A stretch of 52,913 nucleotides of DNA from Lyngbya aestuarii BL J (GTDB taxonomy: Bacteria; Cyanobacteriota; Cyanobacteriia; Cyanobacteriales; Microcoleaceae), in assembly GCF_000478195.2 (NCBI RefSeq), contig NZ_AUZM01000043.1:1-52913 (forward strand). Direction: 5' to 3'. The notes beneath the pieces are model-generated. The model saw nothing but the letters and a program-made list of their open reading frames with translations, did not search any database and was not told the origin of the DNA. This document shows, in pieces, positions 26,835-36,900 of the stretch. How positions within the stretch are numbered: position 1 is the first letter of the stretch; each line of letters begins with the position of its first letter. The position numbers were made by a program, and so were the translations under genes.

Positions 26835-28247
26835 ATGAACCCAGAAAACGCTACAAATTCAATGCGAGTTGAACGGGATAGTATGGGAGAAATCGAAGTT
26901 TCTGTAACTCGTTACTGGGGAGCGCAAACACAGCGATCGCTTCGTTATTTTTCGATAGGAAATGATTATATTCCACCCGAAGTTATTCAGGCTTTTTGTA
27001 TCCTCAAAAAAGCAGCAGCGTTAACCAATCAAGAGTTAGGTAAACTTCCTGAAGACAAAGCTATACTAATCATACAAGCAGCGGGCGAAATTATCGCCGG
27101 AAAGTTAGACGGGAATTTTCCACTTCGGGTTTGGATGACGGGAAGCGGAACTCAATGTAATATGAATGTCAACGAAGTCATTGCCAATCGTGCGATTGAA
27201 ATAGCCGGGGGAAAAATGGGAAGTAAAACCCCAATTCATCCCAATGATCATGTCAATATGTCACAATCTTCTAATGATACTTTTCCCACAGCAATGCACA
27301 TCGCCGCCGCTATTGCTATTCATCAACGACTCATTCCTAAAGTCCAAAAAATGCGAGATGCACTGCAAGCAAAATCAGAAGAATTTGCCGAAATTGTCAA
27401 AATTGGTCGGACTCATTTACAAGATGCTGTTCCGCTCACTTTAGGACAAGAATTTTCTGGTTATGTAGCCCAACTTGATGCTAATTTAAAGCGAATAGAG
27501 AGTATTTTACCCGATTTATACGAATTAGCAATTGGGGGAACCGCCGTCGGAACGGGATTAAATGCCGGGAAAGGATTTGCCGAAAAAGTAGCTCAATCTA
27601 TTGGTGAAATCACCCAATTACCCTTTGTTTCTGCACCCAATAAATTTGCAGCAATGGCAGCCCATGATGCGATTGTAATGGCGAGTGGAGTCTTAAAAAC
27701 CTTAGCCTGTTCACTGATGAAAATTGCCAATGATATTCGTTTTTTGGGGAGTGGCCCCCGTTGTGGTTTGGGAGAATTAATCTTACCTGAAAATGAACCG
27801 GGTTCCTCAATTATGCCGGGAAAAGTTAACCCAACTCAATGCGAAGCGATGACGATGGTAGCCGCTCAAGTGATTGGATATGATACAGCAATTGGAATTG
27901 CCGGATCTCAAGGACATTTTGAGTTAAATGTATTTAAACCGATGATGATTTTTAATCTCATCCAATCTATTAATATTATAGCAGATAGTTGTAATAATTT
28001 CACCGATTTTCTGCTTGTTGATTTGCAAGCGAATACAGACAAAATCAATCAATATGTCGAACAGTCGTTGATGTTAGTCACCGCCTTAAACCCCAAAATT
28101 GGCTATGATAAAGCTGCTGAAGTTGCTCATGTTGCCCATGAAAAAAATCTAACTTTAAAACAAGCTTGTTTAGAACTCGGTTATATTACAGCCGAAGAAT
28201 TTGATCAAATAGTTGTTCCTCGTCAGATGGCTTATCCCGATGTTTAG
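26835..28247 (+). CDS. fumC: Fumarate hydratase, class II
   Basis: 470 residues. It interconverts fumarate and malate. Family marks: the signature [11 protein letters not shown] (323-333), [16 protein letters not shown] (191-206) with the catalytic-type His194, [19 protein letters not shown] (102-120) and [13 protein letters not shown] (143-155). Class II (iron-free) is indicated by length and motifs. GGAG stands upstream of the ATG at 26835; a later ATG (codon 10) is also possible. Its stop codon overlaps that of the converging membrane-protein gene by four bases. Confidence 0.95.
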   Translation: MNPENATNSMRVERDSMGEIEVSVTRYWGAQTQRSLRYFSIGNDYIPPEVIQAFCILKKAAALTNQELGKLPEDKAILIIQAAGEIIAGKLDGNFPLRVWMTGSGTQCNMNVNEVIANRAIEIAGGKMGSKTPIHPNDHVNMSQSSNDTFPTAMHIAAAIAIHQRLIPKVQKMRDALQAKSEEFAEIVKIGRTHLQDAVPLTLGQEFSGYVAQLDANLKRIESILPDLYELAIGGTAVGTGLNAGKGFAEKVAQSIGEITQLPFVSAPNKFAAMAAHDAIVMASGVLKTLACSLMKIANDIRFLGSGPRCGLGELILPENEPGSSIMPGKVNPTQCEAMTMVAAQVIGYDTAIGIAGSQGHFELNVFKPMMIFNLIQSINIIADSCNNFTDFLLVDLQANTDKINQYVEQSLMLVTALNPKIGYDKAAEVAHVAHEKNLTLKQACLELGYITAEEFDQIVVPRQMAYPDV

Positions 28248-28597
28248 TCTTTTTTAATCCGGGTTAAAATTTGCAATAACAAGCGTTTTATCCTTGCCCA
28301 AATCTTTTCGATATTGAGTATTAATATAGCCGCTACAACTAAGGCGGCTCCTTGAATCAGTTGTTTTTGAGTTTCAGAGAGTCGCACCTGGGCAAACCAA
28401 GTTTGAAAGATAAAATCTAATTTTCCCCCGACAATCGCAATCGCACCCCCGACAAACCATAACGTTAACAAACCAATGAATAGAAAGATAATTTCTGAAA
28501 TAGCTTCTTCCCTTCTCCCGGTAAAAATCTTCACTAACCAGGGAATCGTCAATAGAAAAATCACGGCCCAAAACAAAAGAATTACTGAAATAGACAT
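28244..28597 (-). CDS. Small membrane protein of unknown function
   Basis: 117 residues with hydrophobic segments at about 2-24, 37-62 and 80-98, so two or three membrane helices, and a basic C-terminus ([16 protein letters not shown]). No motif recognised. Its last codons overlap the fumC stop on the opposite strand (28244-28247), so the two genes share TTAG. This is a tail-to-tail overlap without terminator space. Confidence 0.6.
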   Translation of the reverse strand: MSISVILLFWAVIFLLTIPWLVKIFTGRREEAISEIIFLFIGLLTLWFVGGAIAIVGGKLDFIFQTWFAQVRLSETQKQLIQGAALVVAAILILNIEKIWARIKRLLLQILTRIKKD

Positions 28598-28812
28598 AAG
28601 AGTATTATCAAAGTGTTAACTTTTAAGGATCTAATTCACTTACCTAGTCTGTGAATCAAAATTTTGAGAAGACTTCATACAATCATTGATGCCATTCATT
28701 TTAGTGAGATTTCACTCCTGGCAATTAAGCCGAGAACAACTATAATAAAGTTAGAGTAATAATTTGAACAATTGGGGGAAAGTTGATGACAGCATAAACC
28801 CAAAAAACAGAG

Positions 28813-29064
28813 TTGATCAACAGCAATCGTCACCGTCTAGCGATGAACCTGTTCATTGATTCGTTGCATCAGCATTGGTGCGATCGCAGCGACTTTTTTA
28901 CAGGAGGTAATATGTTCATCTATTACAGCAGTGAACAAGCTCGAAGTCGGGATTTTCAAGAGCCTGATTTTTTCGTTGTACTCAATTTTGATAGCGCGAA
29001 AAGACGCAGCGGAGCCGAACAAGAACGTCAGCGAGCCGAACGACTCGCCACACGATTACAATAA
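28813..29064 (+). pseudogene. Uma2-family nuclease gene with the catalytic core deleted
   Basis: The 83-codon frame joins two ends of a Uma2 (DUF820) protein. Residues up to about 51 (RHRLAMNLFIDSLHQHW, FFTGGNMFIYYSSEQARSRD, PDFFVVL) match the N-terminal third, and RSGAEQERQRAERLATRLQ matches the coiled C-terminal tail. The middle of roughly 100-130 residues, which holds the PD-(D/E)xK catalytic residues, is absent without a frame break. The product would be inactive as a nuclease. Start uncertain: TTG at 28813 or ATG at 28843. Confidence 0.65.
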
Positions 29065-29096
29065 TTAAGGAAAAATCCAGATAATGTTTAGTCCGT

Positions 29097-30518
29097 TTAT
29101 TGTTCTCTAGGATTAGGTTTTTGCCAAGACAAATTTTGAGGTTTAGCTTTTTGTTTAACGGGATAAGATTTGAACTTTTCTAATGCTACAGTTGCAGCTT
29201 GCACAACAGTATAATTAGAATCCCGTAACGCACGTTGTAAAAGGGGAATAACCTTTTCTGACTTAATCGAACCTAACGCTTGGACTGCATCTTGACGCAC
29301 TTGAGGATTCGGATCTTGACTCAGTTTTGCTAACGTTGGAATTGCTTGCTGAATCTCAGTTCTCAAACCATTTGTAGAGGCAATTTTACCCAATGCGATC
29401 GCTAACTGTTCCCGAACTTGATCATTTTGGTGTTGAGCATAATTTAAGAGTTGCGGCACCGTTGAAAGTAAACCCGAATCTCCCCAATGATTAATCGTTT
29501 CAATGATATAAGCATTAACCGCTTCATTGGTGGATAAAGACGAGGTTTGCACATTTGCAGACATCATCGCATCAGGCTCATTCTCAACTCTAATATTTTC
29601 CTCGTTAGGGTTTTCCTCAACCGTTTCCTGTTCAAACTTCTCATCTGTTATTGTCATCTGTAGCAGTGGTTCTTCGATCACTAATTCCGGTTGGGTTTCC
29701 ACGGAAGAAATAGAAACCGATGACTGCGACTCTGGCGTTGCTTCGGGAGTTTCCTGCATTGAGCGAACCAGTTGATCTGTTCCGGTGCGAATACTCACTC
29801 GATACTCTTGTTCTAAACCCGCAACCGCATTTTGAACTTGACTTTCTTGGGCTGCTTCTAAATCCTGTCGCAACTGTTGAATTTCTGTTTGATGTTTTTG
29901 TTCGAGAAATCCCATGCGATTTTGAATATCCGCTTGAGTGTTTTCGCTATCTTCATTCAGTTTTTTGAGTTGAGTTCCATACAAATTGATCGCTTCACCC
30001 ATCCCTTGAACTTGAACCTTACTCACTGCTAATTTTTGGCTAACTTGTCCGAGTTTCGCTTCATAAGCCTTCAGAGATTGGTTCATTTGTTGAACTTCCT
30101 GTTCACTATCAACCAACTGTTGATTTACTTGTCCCAGTTGCGTTTCATACTGGGTGAGAGATTGATTCATCTCGTCAAGTTCCACATCTCGGACTTGAAT
30201 TTGTTCATTGAGTTGACGTTGTTCTGTCGTTAATCGATCTCGCCAAGATTCATTCACCTCATTGAGTTTTTGCTGATAGTAGCGTTCGGCTTCTTCGCTT
30301 TGTTGTCTGAGTTCATTTTCATACTCCAGTCGTAGAGATTCTACTGTTTCTTTAATCCGATTTTGATGTTCTTTCTCAAGCTGTTCAACTTGTTGGCGAA
30401 TTTGGGTTTCATAGGCTCGTTTTTGCCTTTTTAACCGTTTATCCCACCACCAGAAACCAACCCCTAAGCCCGCAAAAGCCGCAGCGATTAACATAATAGC
30501 TAGGTTGAGAATTTCCAT
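29097..30518 (-). CDS. Membrane-anchored coiled-coil protein with HEAT repeats
   Basis: 473 residues. One N-terminal membrane helix (about 4-25, LAIMLIAAAFAGLGVGFWWW) is followed by a Lys/Arg-rich stretch and a very long coiled coil rich in Gln and Glu (about 30-245) that includes two near-repeats of the type QLNQSLTxYExxLGQVxQ. A low-complexity acidic linker (250-325) leads to HEAT repeats (about 335-450, PNPQVRQDAVQALGSIKSEK). It looks like a structural or scaffolding protein held at the membrane by its N-terminus. Function unknown. It is divergent from the large operon at 30804, sharing a 285-base intergenic region. Confidence 0.75.
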   Translation of the reverse strand: MEILNLAIMLIAAAFAGLGVGFWWWDKRLKRQKRAYETQIRQQVEQLEKEHQNRIKETVESLRLEYENELRQQSEEAERYYQQKLNEVNESWRDRLTTEQRQLNEQIQVRDVELDEMNQSLTQYETQLGQVNQQLVDSEQEVQQMNQSLKAYEAKLGQVSQKLAVSKVQVQGMGEAINLYGTQLKKLNEDSENTQADIQNRMGFLEQKHQTEIQQLRQDLEAAQESQVQNAVAGLEQEYRVSIRTGTDQLVRSMQETPEATPESQSSVSISSVETQPELVIEEPLLQMTITDEKFEQETVEENPNEENIRVENEPDAMMSANVQTSSLSTNEAVNAYIIETINHWGDSGLLSTVPQLLNYAQHQNDQVREQLAIALGKIASTNGLRTEIQQAIPTLAKLSQDPNPQVRQDAVQALGSIKSEKVIPLLQRALRDSNYTVVQAATVALEKFKSYPVKQKAKPQNLSWQKPNPREQ

Positions 30519-30803
30519 ATCTGCCTCCCTGTTGACAATCAGTCATTATAGTAGTAATCTGGTCTTACTTTTGCATCCATTATTTCACATAAACGGTTTA
30601 AGGCTTACAGATCAGTAGATATTTCCATGGAAACCGCTAACTTTTGGGGAATTTACTAGGTTTTTTCAGTTGTTCGGTGCTGTGATTGACAAGTTAGAAC
30701 AATTGTAATTTAATAAAATGTTAGATCCCATTCTTTTTAGTGAGGTCAACTAAAACAGAGTGAAGCTGTCTAAATAGGCAGAAATATCAGGAGACCCTAA
30801 ACA

Positions 30804-33800
30804 ATGACAGATTCAAATGAGGGTGCGTCCCTACAGGCTTCGCAGCAGCAAGCTTCACTCGATCTTGCACTTCTAGTTAGTTTGCTAGAAAAAGCAATCG
30901 GTGTCAATTCCCAAACTTCAGGACTTTCTGAAAAACCAGAACAACGGCCCCTATTTTACTACGATCAAGACAAAAAACGATTGAGAATCTGTACCTCGGG
31001 GGTACTGTTGCGGCTATTTTCCCTAAAAGAATTTAAGTCACAAGCGAGTAATTTTGTCAAGGATTTTGAGCCGCCAGGATATGGCTTTGTGAGTCGCATT
31101 GGAGGTCAACTCAGTGAAGGAAATGAACAGCGACTTTCAAAGGCGGTTGATCGACTGCGAGAGAGTATCCTAGAAGCTTTAAAAAATTCACTCCCCTCTG
31201 AGGTAAAGTTAGAAGATTTTCTCATTGATAATGTCAAAGAAGAGTTGGAAAAACTGGCGAAACGGGTGAGTGGCTATTTTCCATCGGGGATGAGTCAGGC
31301 GAATTTAATCCCTCTAGCTTTTGATGATCGCAGCCTATCTAAAAGCGATCGCGGAGTTCAAGTTGCGAAAATTATTTCCGCGATCGAACGGATTGATACA
31401 GCGAATTATTTTAAGCGAATGTGCGATGCAATTACCCATGAACTCGAAACAAATCGAGATGCTGATGAAGATGAAATCAGAGATGCGATCGCTAGTTTAG
31501 AAGCCGAACATAACCGAGTTGAAAGTCAAATTAAACGCTTTCTTGAATTTTTGGAGGATGAAGCTTTATCGCGGGTTCGTTTAAATATTACCTTTATAAT
31601 TATGGAGGCGATCGCCAACAAAGCAAAAGACAGTACAGACCCGAACAAACAACTTTTAGCAGAATATATTCAAAGAGTAAAACACTTTGTTGAAATTGTC
31701 AAAAACAAAGGATTAACACTCGATCTCACCACTCATTATGGCACGACGGCGGAAATTAATTTTCTCGATTATATTCATAGTTCTAGATTCTTCTCTTGTC
31801 TGGCTGTTTGGCCGGAATGGAAAACCCAAATTTTTGAAAATCGACAGGCTAACTCCGACTCGGCAGATAGTAATATTATTCGCGAAATTAGCTATCGCTT
31901 TCGGATTAACGGGAATAATCCAGAGCGAGGAAAATCAGCCTTTCTTGCTCGCTTAGAGAAAATCCAAGAAGATTTATCAAAACCGGATAGCCTCCCTCCC
32001 TATCGGCTCAGAAATTGTTTTGCAGAACTATTTTTCCTGTCTGTTGTTGTTCCGAGTAATGATCGAAAATTAACTCCAAAAGAAATTGAAGGAGGATTAG
32101 AAAAACTGGTCAATAAAATTGAATATATTCCCAGAGATAAAATCGATGATTTTATTCAAGAACTGACCATTCGTGAGAGTTCAATGAATAAAATTGCCAA
32201 GGCTTTAATCAGCATTCTCCAAAGTCAAGGTGAGCAAATTATCTCTCAAGTATACCGACAAACCGCTACACAATTTATTGGTCTTAAAAAGGGAATTGTC
32301 AATTGGGACAGACTAGAAGGTGCAGAAGCCGGAACCCAAAATTTATTAGTCAGTTCAACATCCGCACCTGATAAAATTGCTTGGTTACAACAACTAGAAA
32401 TCGAGGAAAATCCGTCATCGATTCCCAATCTTCTATTTTCAATTAAAGTAGAAACTGAATTATTAGAACGAAATCTAGTCATTAAAGATAAGGGAAAATC
32501 TGTCAAGATTCAACGGTGTTTACCCGAAAAGTTATTACAGGTTATTTTTGTTCCTTGTGAGTACAAAGACAACCAAAGTCAAGCATCCAAATACGAATAT
32601 TGTCAGGGTGTTAAAGATGCTGTAGGATGGGCTTTACCCAAAGCCATTCAAATTGAATACGAAACTCGAACTTTACAAAAAAGAGATTCAAAACACATAA
32701 ACGAACAAGGAAAACAACTACATTCAGCAACAGTAACCGCTTTTGCAGTTCTGGTTTACACTTGTTTGTGGTGTATCGTTAAACAACTCAAAAACGCCGA
32801 AAGCTTATCCTTTACAACCTCAATTCTCCGACTCCAACAAAGCCAAGATGATGATGATAAAAGCGGCGAACAATATATCTATGCTGCGACTCAAGCCCTG
32901 GAGTCCTTATTAGCCCAAGATAATCCCACACGAATGCAGGGGCTAGTCTTACAAAACCTGAAAAAAAGCAATGCAACCTATGTAAAAAAAGGAGTATTCA
33001 CCGCCTTATTTAGTGCTTTTCCTATCGCTATTTCTACTCCTGAAAAACCCGCAATCTCCAAACTGGGTTTAATTTCCTATAAAAGCCGCCCCTGTGATGA
33101 AAGTCCAAAAAACCTGCAAAAAAATGATCTGATTTTAAGTCAAAGCTACATCGCCACCGCTATCGAAAAACCCTTAGTTGGCTATGAACTCAAAGCCGAA
33201 CGAATGCAATCTGATATTGTTTCTACAGAAGAAGAACTCCGCGAACAACGACTGATTAAAGAAGAAGTCGCCTATCTGGAGAAACAAGGTTGTGAACATA
33301 TTATCCTATTAGCTCACAGTTATCGAAGTCGTCGGATTAACAAAACAGCGGATTATAATACCCCTTTAGCAGATAGAAATTTCCTGCAAAAACTTTACCA
33401 AGATTTCCCCGATTTAACGATTTATACCCTACTGCGAGATGTGTTTCCCGGAACAAGAATGCGACAACGTTTGAAGTCTGGGGAAGCCGCTTTTGAAATT
33501 TTACGAGCCAGCGATCACACCTATTTTTCTGAGCAGATTGGTGAAATGGGGTTACGCGATATTATTCCGGTTTATACCTTTGCAACCCTCCACGCGATAG
33601 AAACCCAAGCTCAAAAAAGACCCCAATCGGGATTTTGTGTTTATTTTCTGCTCTCAGATTCTCGCCTTAGTAATATTAATTGGACGGAGCGATCTCGCCA
33701 ACATTTAATCGATCCTGAACAAACTTCTAGCGTCCATCCTTGCTTATTAACTGTACTGCGAGGACTCCATTTTATTGAAGCAGAACGGGGTATACAGAAT

Positions 33801-33971
33801 CAACAATTTATTCCCGTTCTCGATCCTTTTAATTGGATTTCTCCTAATACTACTGAAGCCGCTGGAGAAGTCTCTATTTTACACTCTCGACGTCAAGGAA
33901 AAGTATTATTAAGTTATCCAGCGATACTCACTCATATGGCTCAGGTACTTCGTCGGAGGACAAAACCATGA
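30804..33971 (+). CDS. Large protein of unknown function, partner of the helicase-like protein
   Basis: 1055 residues, no signal peptide or membrane helix, and no family I can name. Segments that look structured: 60-160 (helical, RLSKAVDRLRESILEALKN), 225-305 (long helices), 400-500, then a central beta-rich part (540-620). The last 230 residues contain EHIILLAHSYRSRRINKTAD, DFPDLTIYTLLRDVFPGTRM, SGFCVYFLLSDSRL and SVHPCLLTVLRGLHFIEAE, alternating strand and helix as in a Rossmann-like or RNase H-like domain, but without a certain catalytic set. Its stop codon overlaps the start of the next gene (ATGA), so the two are translationally coupled and likely form a complex. GGAG lies upstream of the ATG at 30804. 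Confidence 0.7.
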   Translation: MTDSNEGASLQASQQQASLDLALLVSLLEKAIGVNSQTSGLSEKPEQRPLFYYDQDKKRLRICTSGVLLRLFSLKEFKSQASNFVKDFEPPGYGFVSRIGGQLSEGNEQRLSKAVDRLRESILEALKNSLPSEVKLEDFLIDNVKEELEKLAKRVSGYFPSGMSQANLIPLAFDDRSLSKSDRGVQVAKIISAIERIDTANYFKRMCDAITHELETNRDADEDEIRDAIASLEAEHNRVESQIKRFLEFLEDEALSRVRLNITFIIMEAIANKAKDSTDPNKQLLAEYIQRVKHFVEIVKNKGLTLDLTTHYGTTAEINFLDYIHSSRFFSCLAVWPEWKTQIFENRQANSDSADSNIIREISYRFRINGNNPERGKSAFLARLEKIQEDLSKPDSLPPYRLRNCFAELFFLSVVVPSNDRKLTPKEIEGGLEKLVNKIEYIPRDKIDDFIQELTIRESSMNKIAKALISILQSQGEQIISQVYRQTATQFIGLKKGIVNWDRLEGAEAGTQNLLVSSTSAPDKIAWLQQLEIEENPSSIPNLLFSIKVETELLERNLVIKDKGKSVKIQRCLPEKLLQVIFVPCEYKDNQSQASKYEYCQGVKDAVGWALPKAIQIEYETRTLQKRDSKHINEQGKQLHSATVTAFAVLVYTCLWCIVKQLKNAESLSFTTSILRLQQSQDDDDKSGEQYIYAATQALESLLAQDNPTRMQGLVLQNLKKSNATYVKKGVFTALFSAFPIAISTPEKPAISKLGLISYKSRPCDESPKNLQKNDLILSQSYIATAIEKPLVGYELKAERMQSDIVSTEEELREQRLIKEEVAYLEKQGCEHIILLAHSYRSRRINKTADYNTPLADRNFLQKLYQDFPDLTIYTLLRDVFPGTRMRQRLKSGEAAFEILRASDHTYFSEQIGEMGLRDIIPVYTFATLHAIETQAQKRPQSGFCVYFLLSDSRLSNINWTERSRQHLIDPEQTSSVHPCLLTVLRGLHFIEAERGIQNQQFIPVLDPFNWISPNTTEAAGEVSILHSRRQGKVLLSYPAILTHMAQVLRRRTKP

Positions 33972-36900
33972 ATAGTAATTTAAAATTAGAACAAGCTTCA
34001 ATTTGGGGACAAGTTTTTGAAATCGCTGTTCAACGGGGTGTTATCGCCTATTTACTGCATAGTAAATTCTTAAACGAAGAACATCCCCAACTCGAACCTT
34101 GGCGAGAAGTTAAAATTAGTCAACTCAGTAAACACCTCATTCAAGCTTTAAAAGAGACGAAAACTTTACCTGTTCACGATATTTATGTTGAAGAACGGAT
34201 TCAAGAATATTTACGTCATTTATTGGTTTTAGGGTACGGTTTAGGCTGGACTAGCTTACGGGAATGTCTGAATCATTATAAACCCTCTCGCCGGATGAAA
34301 TTAGAGGCGTTATGGTGTCCTTTAACCTTACCCGGACAAACAGATAATAGAGAGTTGGAACCCAAACAAACGGCTGAGGAATTTCATCACGCTTTTAAGA
34401 TTTCAGATTTTATTGATCAGTCTTTAGTTAAGCAAGGAAAGTCAGGACGAGCGGACTTTTTACTCTGGCTATCTCCTACAGAAGAACAACTCAAAAAACG
34501 TCAACCCCCACAGGATTTTATTCTCTGTTTTGAGTTTTCTTTTAACGCTCCTTTAGAATTAGAAGACTTTCGTTTAGAAACGGCTCATTGTCAAGAAATT
34601 AACCGTTATACTCGTTATCTGGATGCGAGAGGAAGTTTTTCGCGGATTTGTGCAGAAGTTCAAGGCGATCAACTGCAAGTGAGTTCTAAATTAGAAAAAC
34701 ATCTTTTTGTGTTTAGTGGGAAAGATAAACCCCTTTATAAATTATCTCAAGCGTCTTCCTATACCTATCAATTAGTTGATTTACTTAAAAAGAAAAAACG
34801 GTTACAAAACTCTTGTCTGACGAGAGCAATGGCGATCACATCAAACGGGGTTGAAAGTTTATCGGCTCATTTTAATTCTGAGAATAATCCTCAAGTTAAG
34901 TTAATGCAATCTTTGGGAGAAGCTTATGAAAAGATGAGCAAGCTGAATAGTCCTGACAATTTTAACTCGGAAATTAAATTGGTTTTTAATAAACTTTTAA
35001 AGTCTTTACCGCCAACCTTAAAAAAGCAAGCAAAAACTTATTTTAAACAAACGCCCAGCTTTGAAAAAGATTTAAGCATGGATTTTACCGAGAAGGTAGA
35101 AGATTTCTTTCAACCCATGCAAACCTTTGAAAGACAAGATATTTTAGAAGCTATTGAAGAAACAAAAAAGCTGCTAGATTACTTTCAAACCTCTCCCCGT
35201 TCCGCGATTACTCCCTATCTAACTCAATCCAGTTTAACCCTGAGAGATGCTCATAAATCGGTGATTAAAGCGGGTTTATCTTCAGCACAACGCGGGCGAT
35301 TAAATGTTATCGCTTTAGAAGGAAATCCGGGGATTGGGAAAACAGCTTCGGTTGTCTCTTTTTTGAAAGAACAAAGCGACGGATTTTTATTTTTATACGC
35401 GAGTCCTCGTGTAGTGATCAACCAAAATGTTACCCAAGATTTGGCTCAAGAACAGGGTAAAAAAACGGGAATCTTAACAGTTACAACCAACTCTTTACTG
35501 ATTCGTTCTGCTCAAACCTACTACCAGGAAAAAATAGCTCATCAAGAACAAAAACAGAAAAATATTGATAGTCTTGTTGTTGTCAACGGGGTTGATAACT
35601 TACAACATCCGGTTAGCAGTACCCTTTTTATTAATCCCCAACAAGAACAAGAGATTAATAATGAGATTGCTACCAGTCAACGGTATAAAGAATCTCTAAA
35701 TGAACGGGATGAGCGAGTGAAGACGATAAGAAGTCCTGGAGTTTTAAGAACTTTGGCGACTGCAACTCGTCATTTATTGAAAGAAAACCCCCAAGTTCAA
35801 CAAGTTGTTTTAACCGTAGCGACACAAGGTTATCGAAATTTAAGCAAGGGGACGACAATTGAAACATTAAGTAAATTATTTCGCAATCCTGTTGATACTA
35901 GACCCGGAATTAATGAACGTCTAGAATTTGCCAAACGGGTTCCGACAATTATTGTGATGGTCGATGAAGTGGCGGGGGATGGAGCCGGAGCATTATTTGT
36001 TAATGAAATCGCCAGATGGTTACAACAACAGTTTATTGGAATCTCTGAAAATTCACCGTTTCGGGTAATTTTAATTATTGCAGATGCGTCTTTAAGTAAT
36101 GAAATTGTTCTCAAGAATTTTATGGAAGCGGGTAAGCGTGTTCCCGATAAAGTTTTGATTAGTCCGAGCCGGGGTGATGAAGCGTTTCGGGTAACGGGAA
36201 CTGAATTAAAAATAGGCGGAAAAAAACACTCGGCTTTACATATTATGAGTAATAGTTATCCGGCGACAGAATTAACGATTGATTATAGTATTCGTCTGTC
36301 GATAATTACCCCAGAATTAAACCGTGATGGAAAACAACAAAGTATTAAAACAGCTATTCGTCAACAGAGTGAGACTGTTCTTTTAAATAATGCTTGGCAA
36401 GAAATTAAAAAAGGGTTAGAAAATCACGCTCAACAAATTATATTTTTTGCTCAAGATAAGGCATTTTTACGCAAACTCAAGGGAATGTTAACCGAGGGAG
36501 ATCAACGGTTATTTTCAAAAGATTTTGTTCAAGTTTTAGACCAAAGTGTTTTACCCCGTGAACGCCTGCGGTTAGTGACTGAACCTCAACGGGATAATGT
36601 TAGGGTATTTTTAATGACTTCTTCGGGGTCGAGGGGGGTTTCTTTTCCAAAAGCCGATTGGATTATTGCCTCTTTTCCCCGTTTTAGTGTTGAAGCTTCA
36701 TTAATGGAAATTGCTCAGTTAATTTATCGGGGACGCGGACAATATACCCATCCAGAAACAGGTGAAAAATGTTCGGGTGAAAATATTTCTCGGCGGGTTG
36801 TATTACTGATTAATGACTTTTTTATTCCCAGTGAAACCGTCGATAAAGAGCGTCAATGGTTGCGTCAATCAAGTGATTTATTAACGTTATTATTAATGCT

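Noticed and set aside
33290-33960. Argonaute/PIWI domain in the 1055-residue protein
   Set aside because: The alternating strands and the helicase partner suggested it, but I cannot point to a catalytic DEDX set or the R and E signature of pPIWI-RE, so it is kept only as a hypothesis to test.
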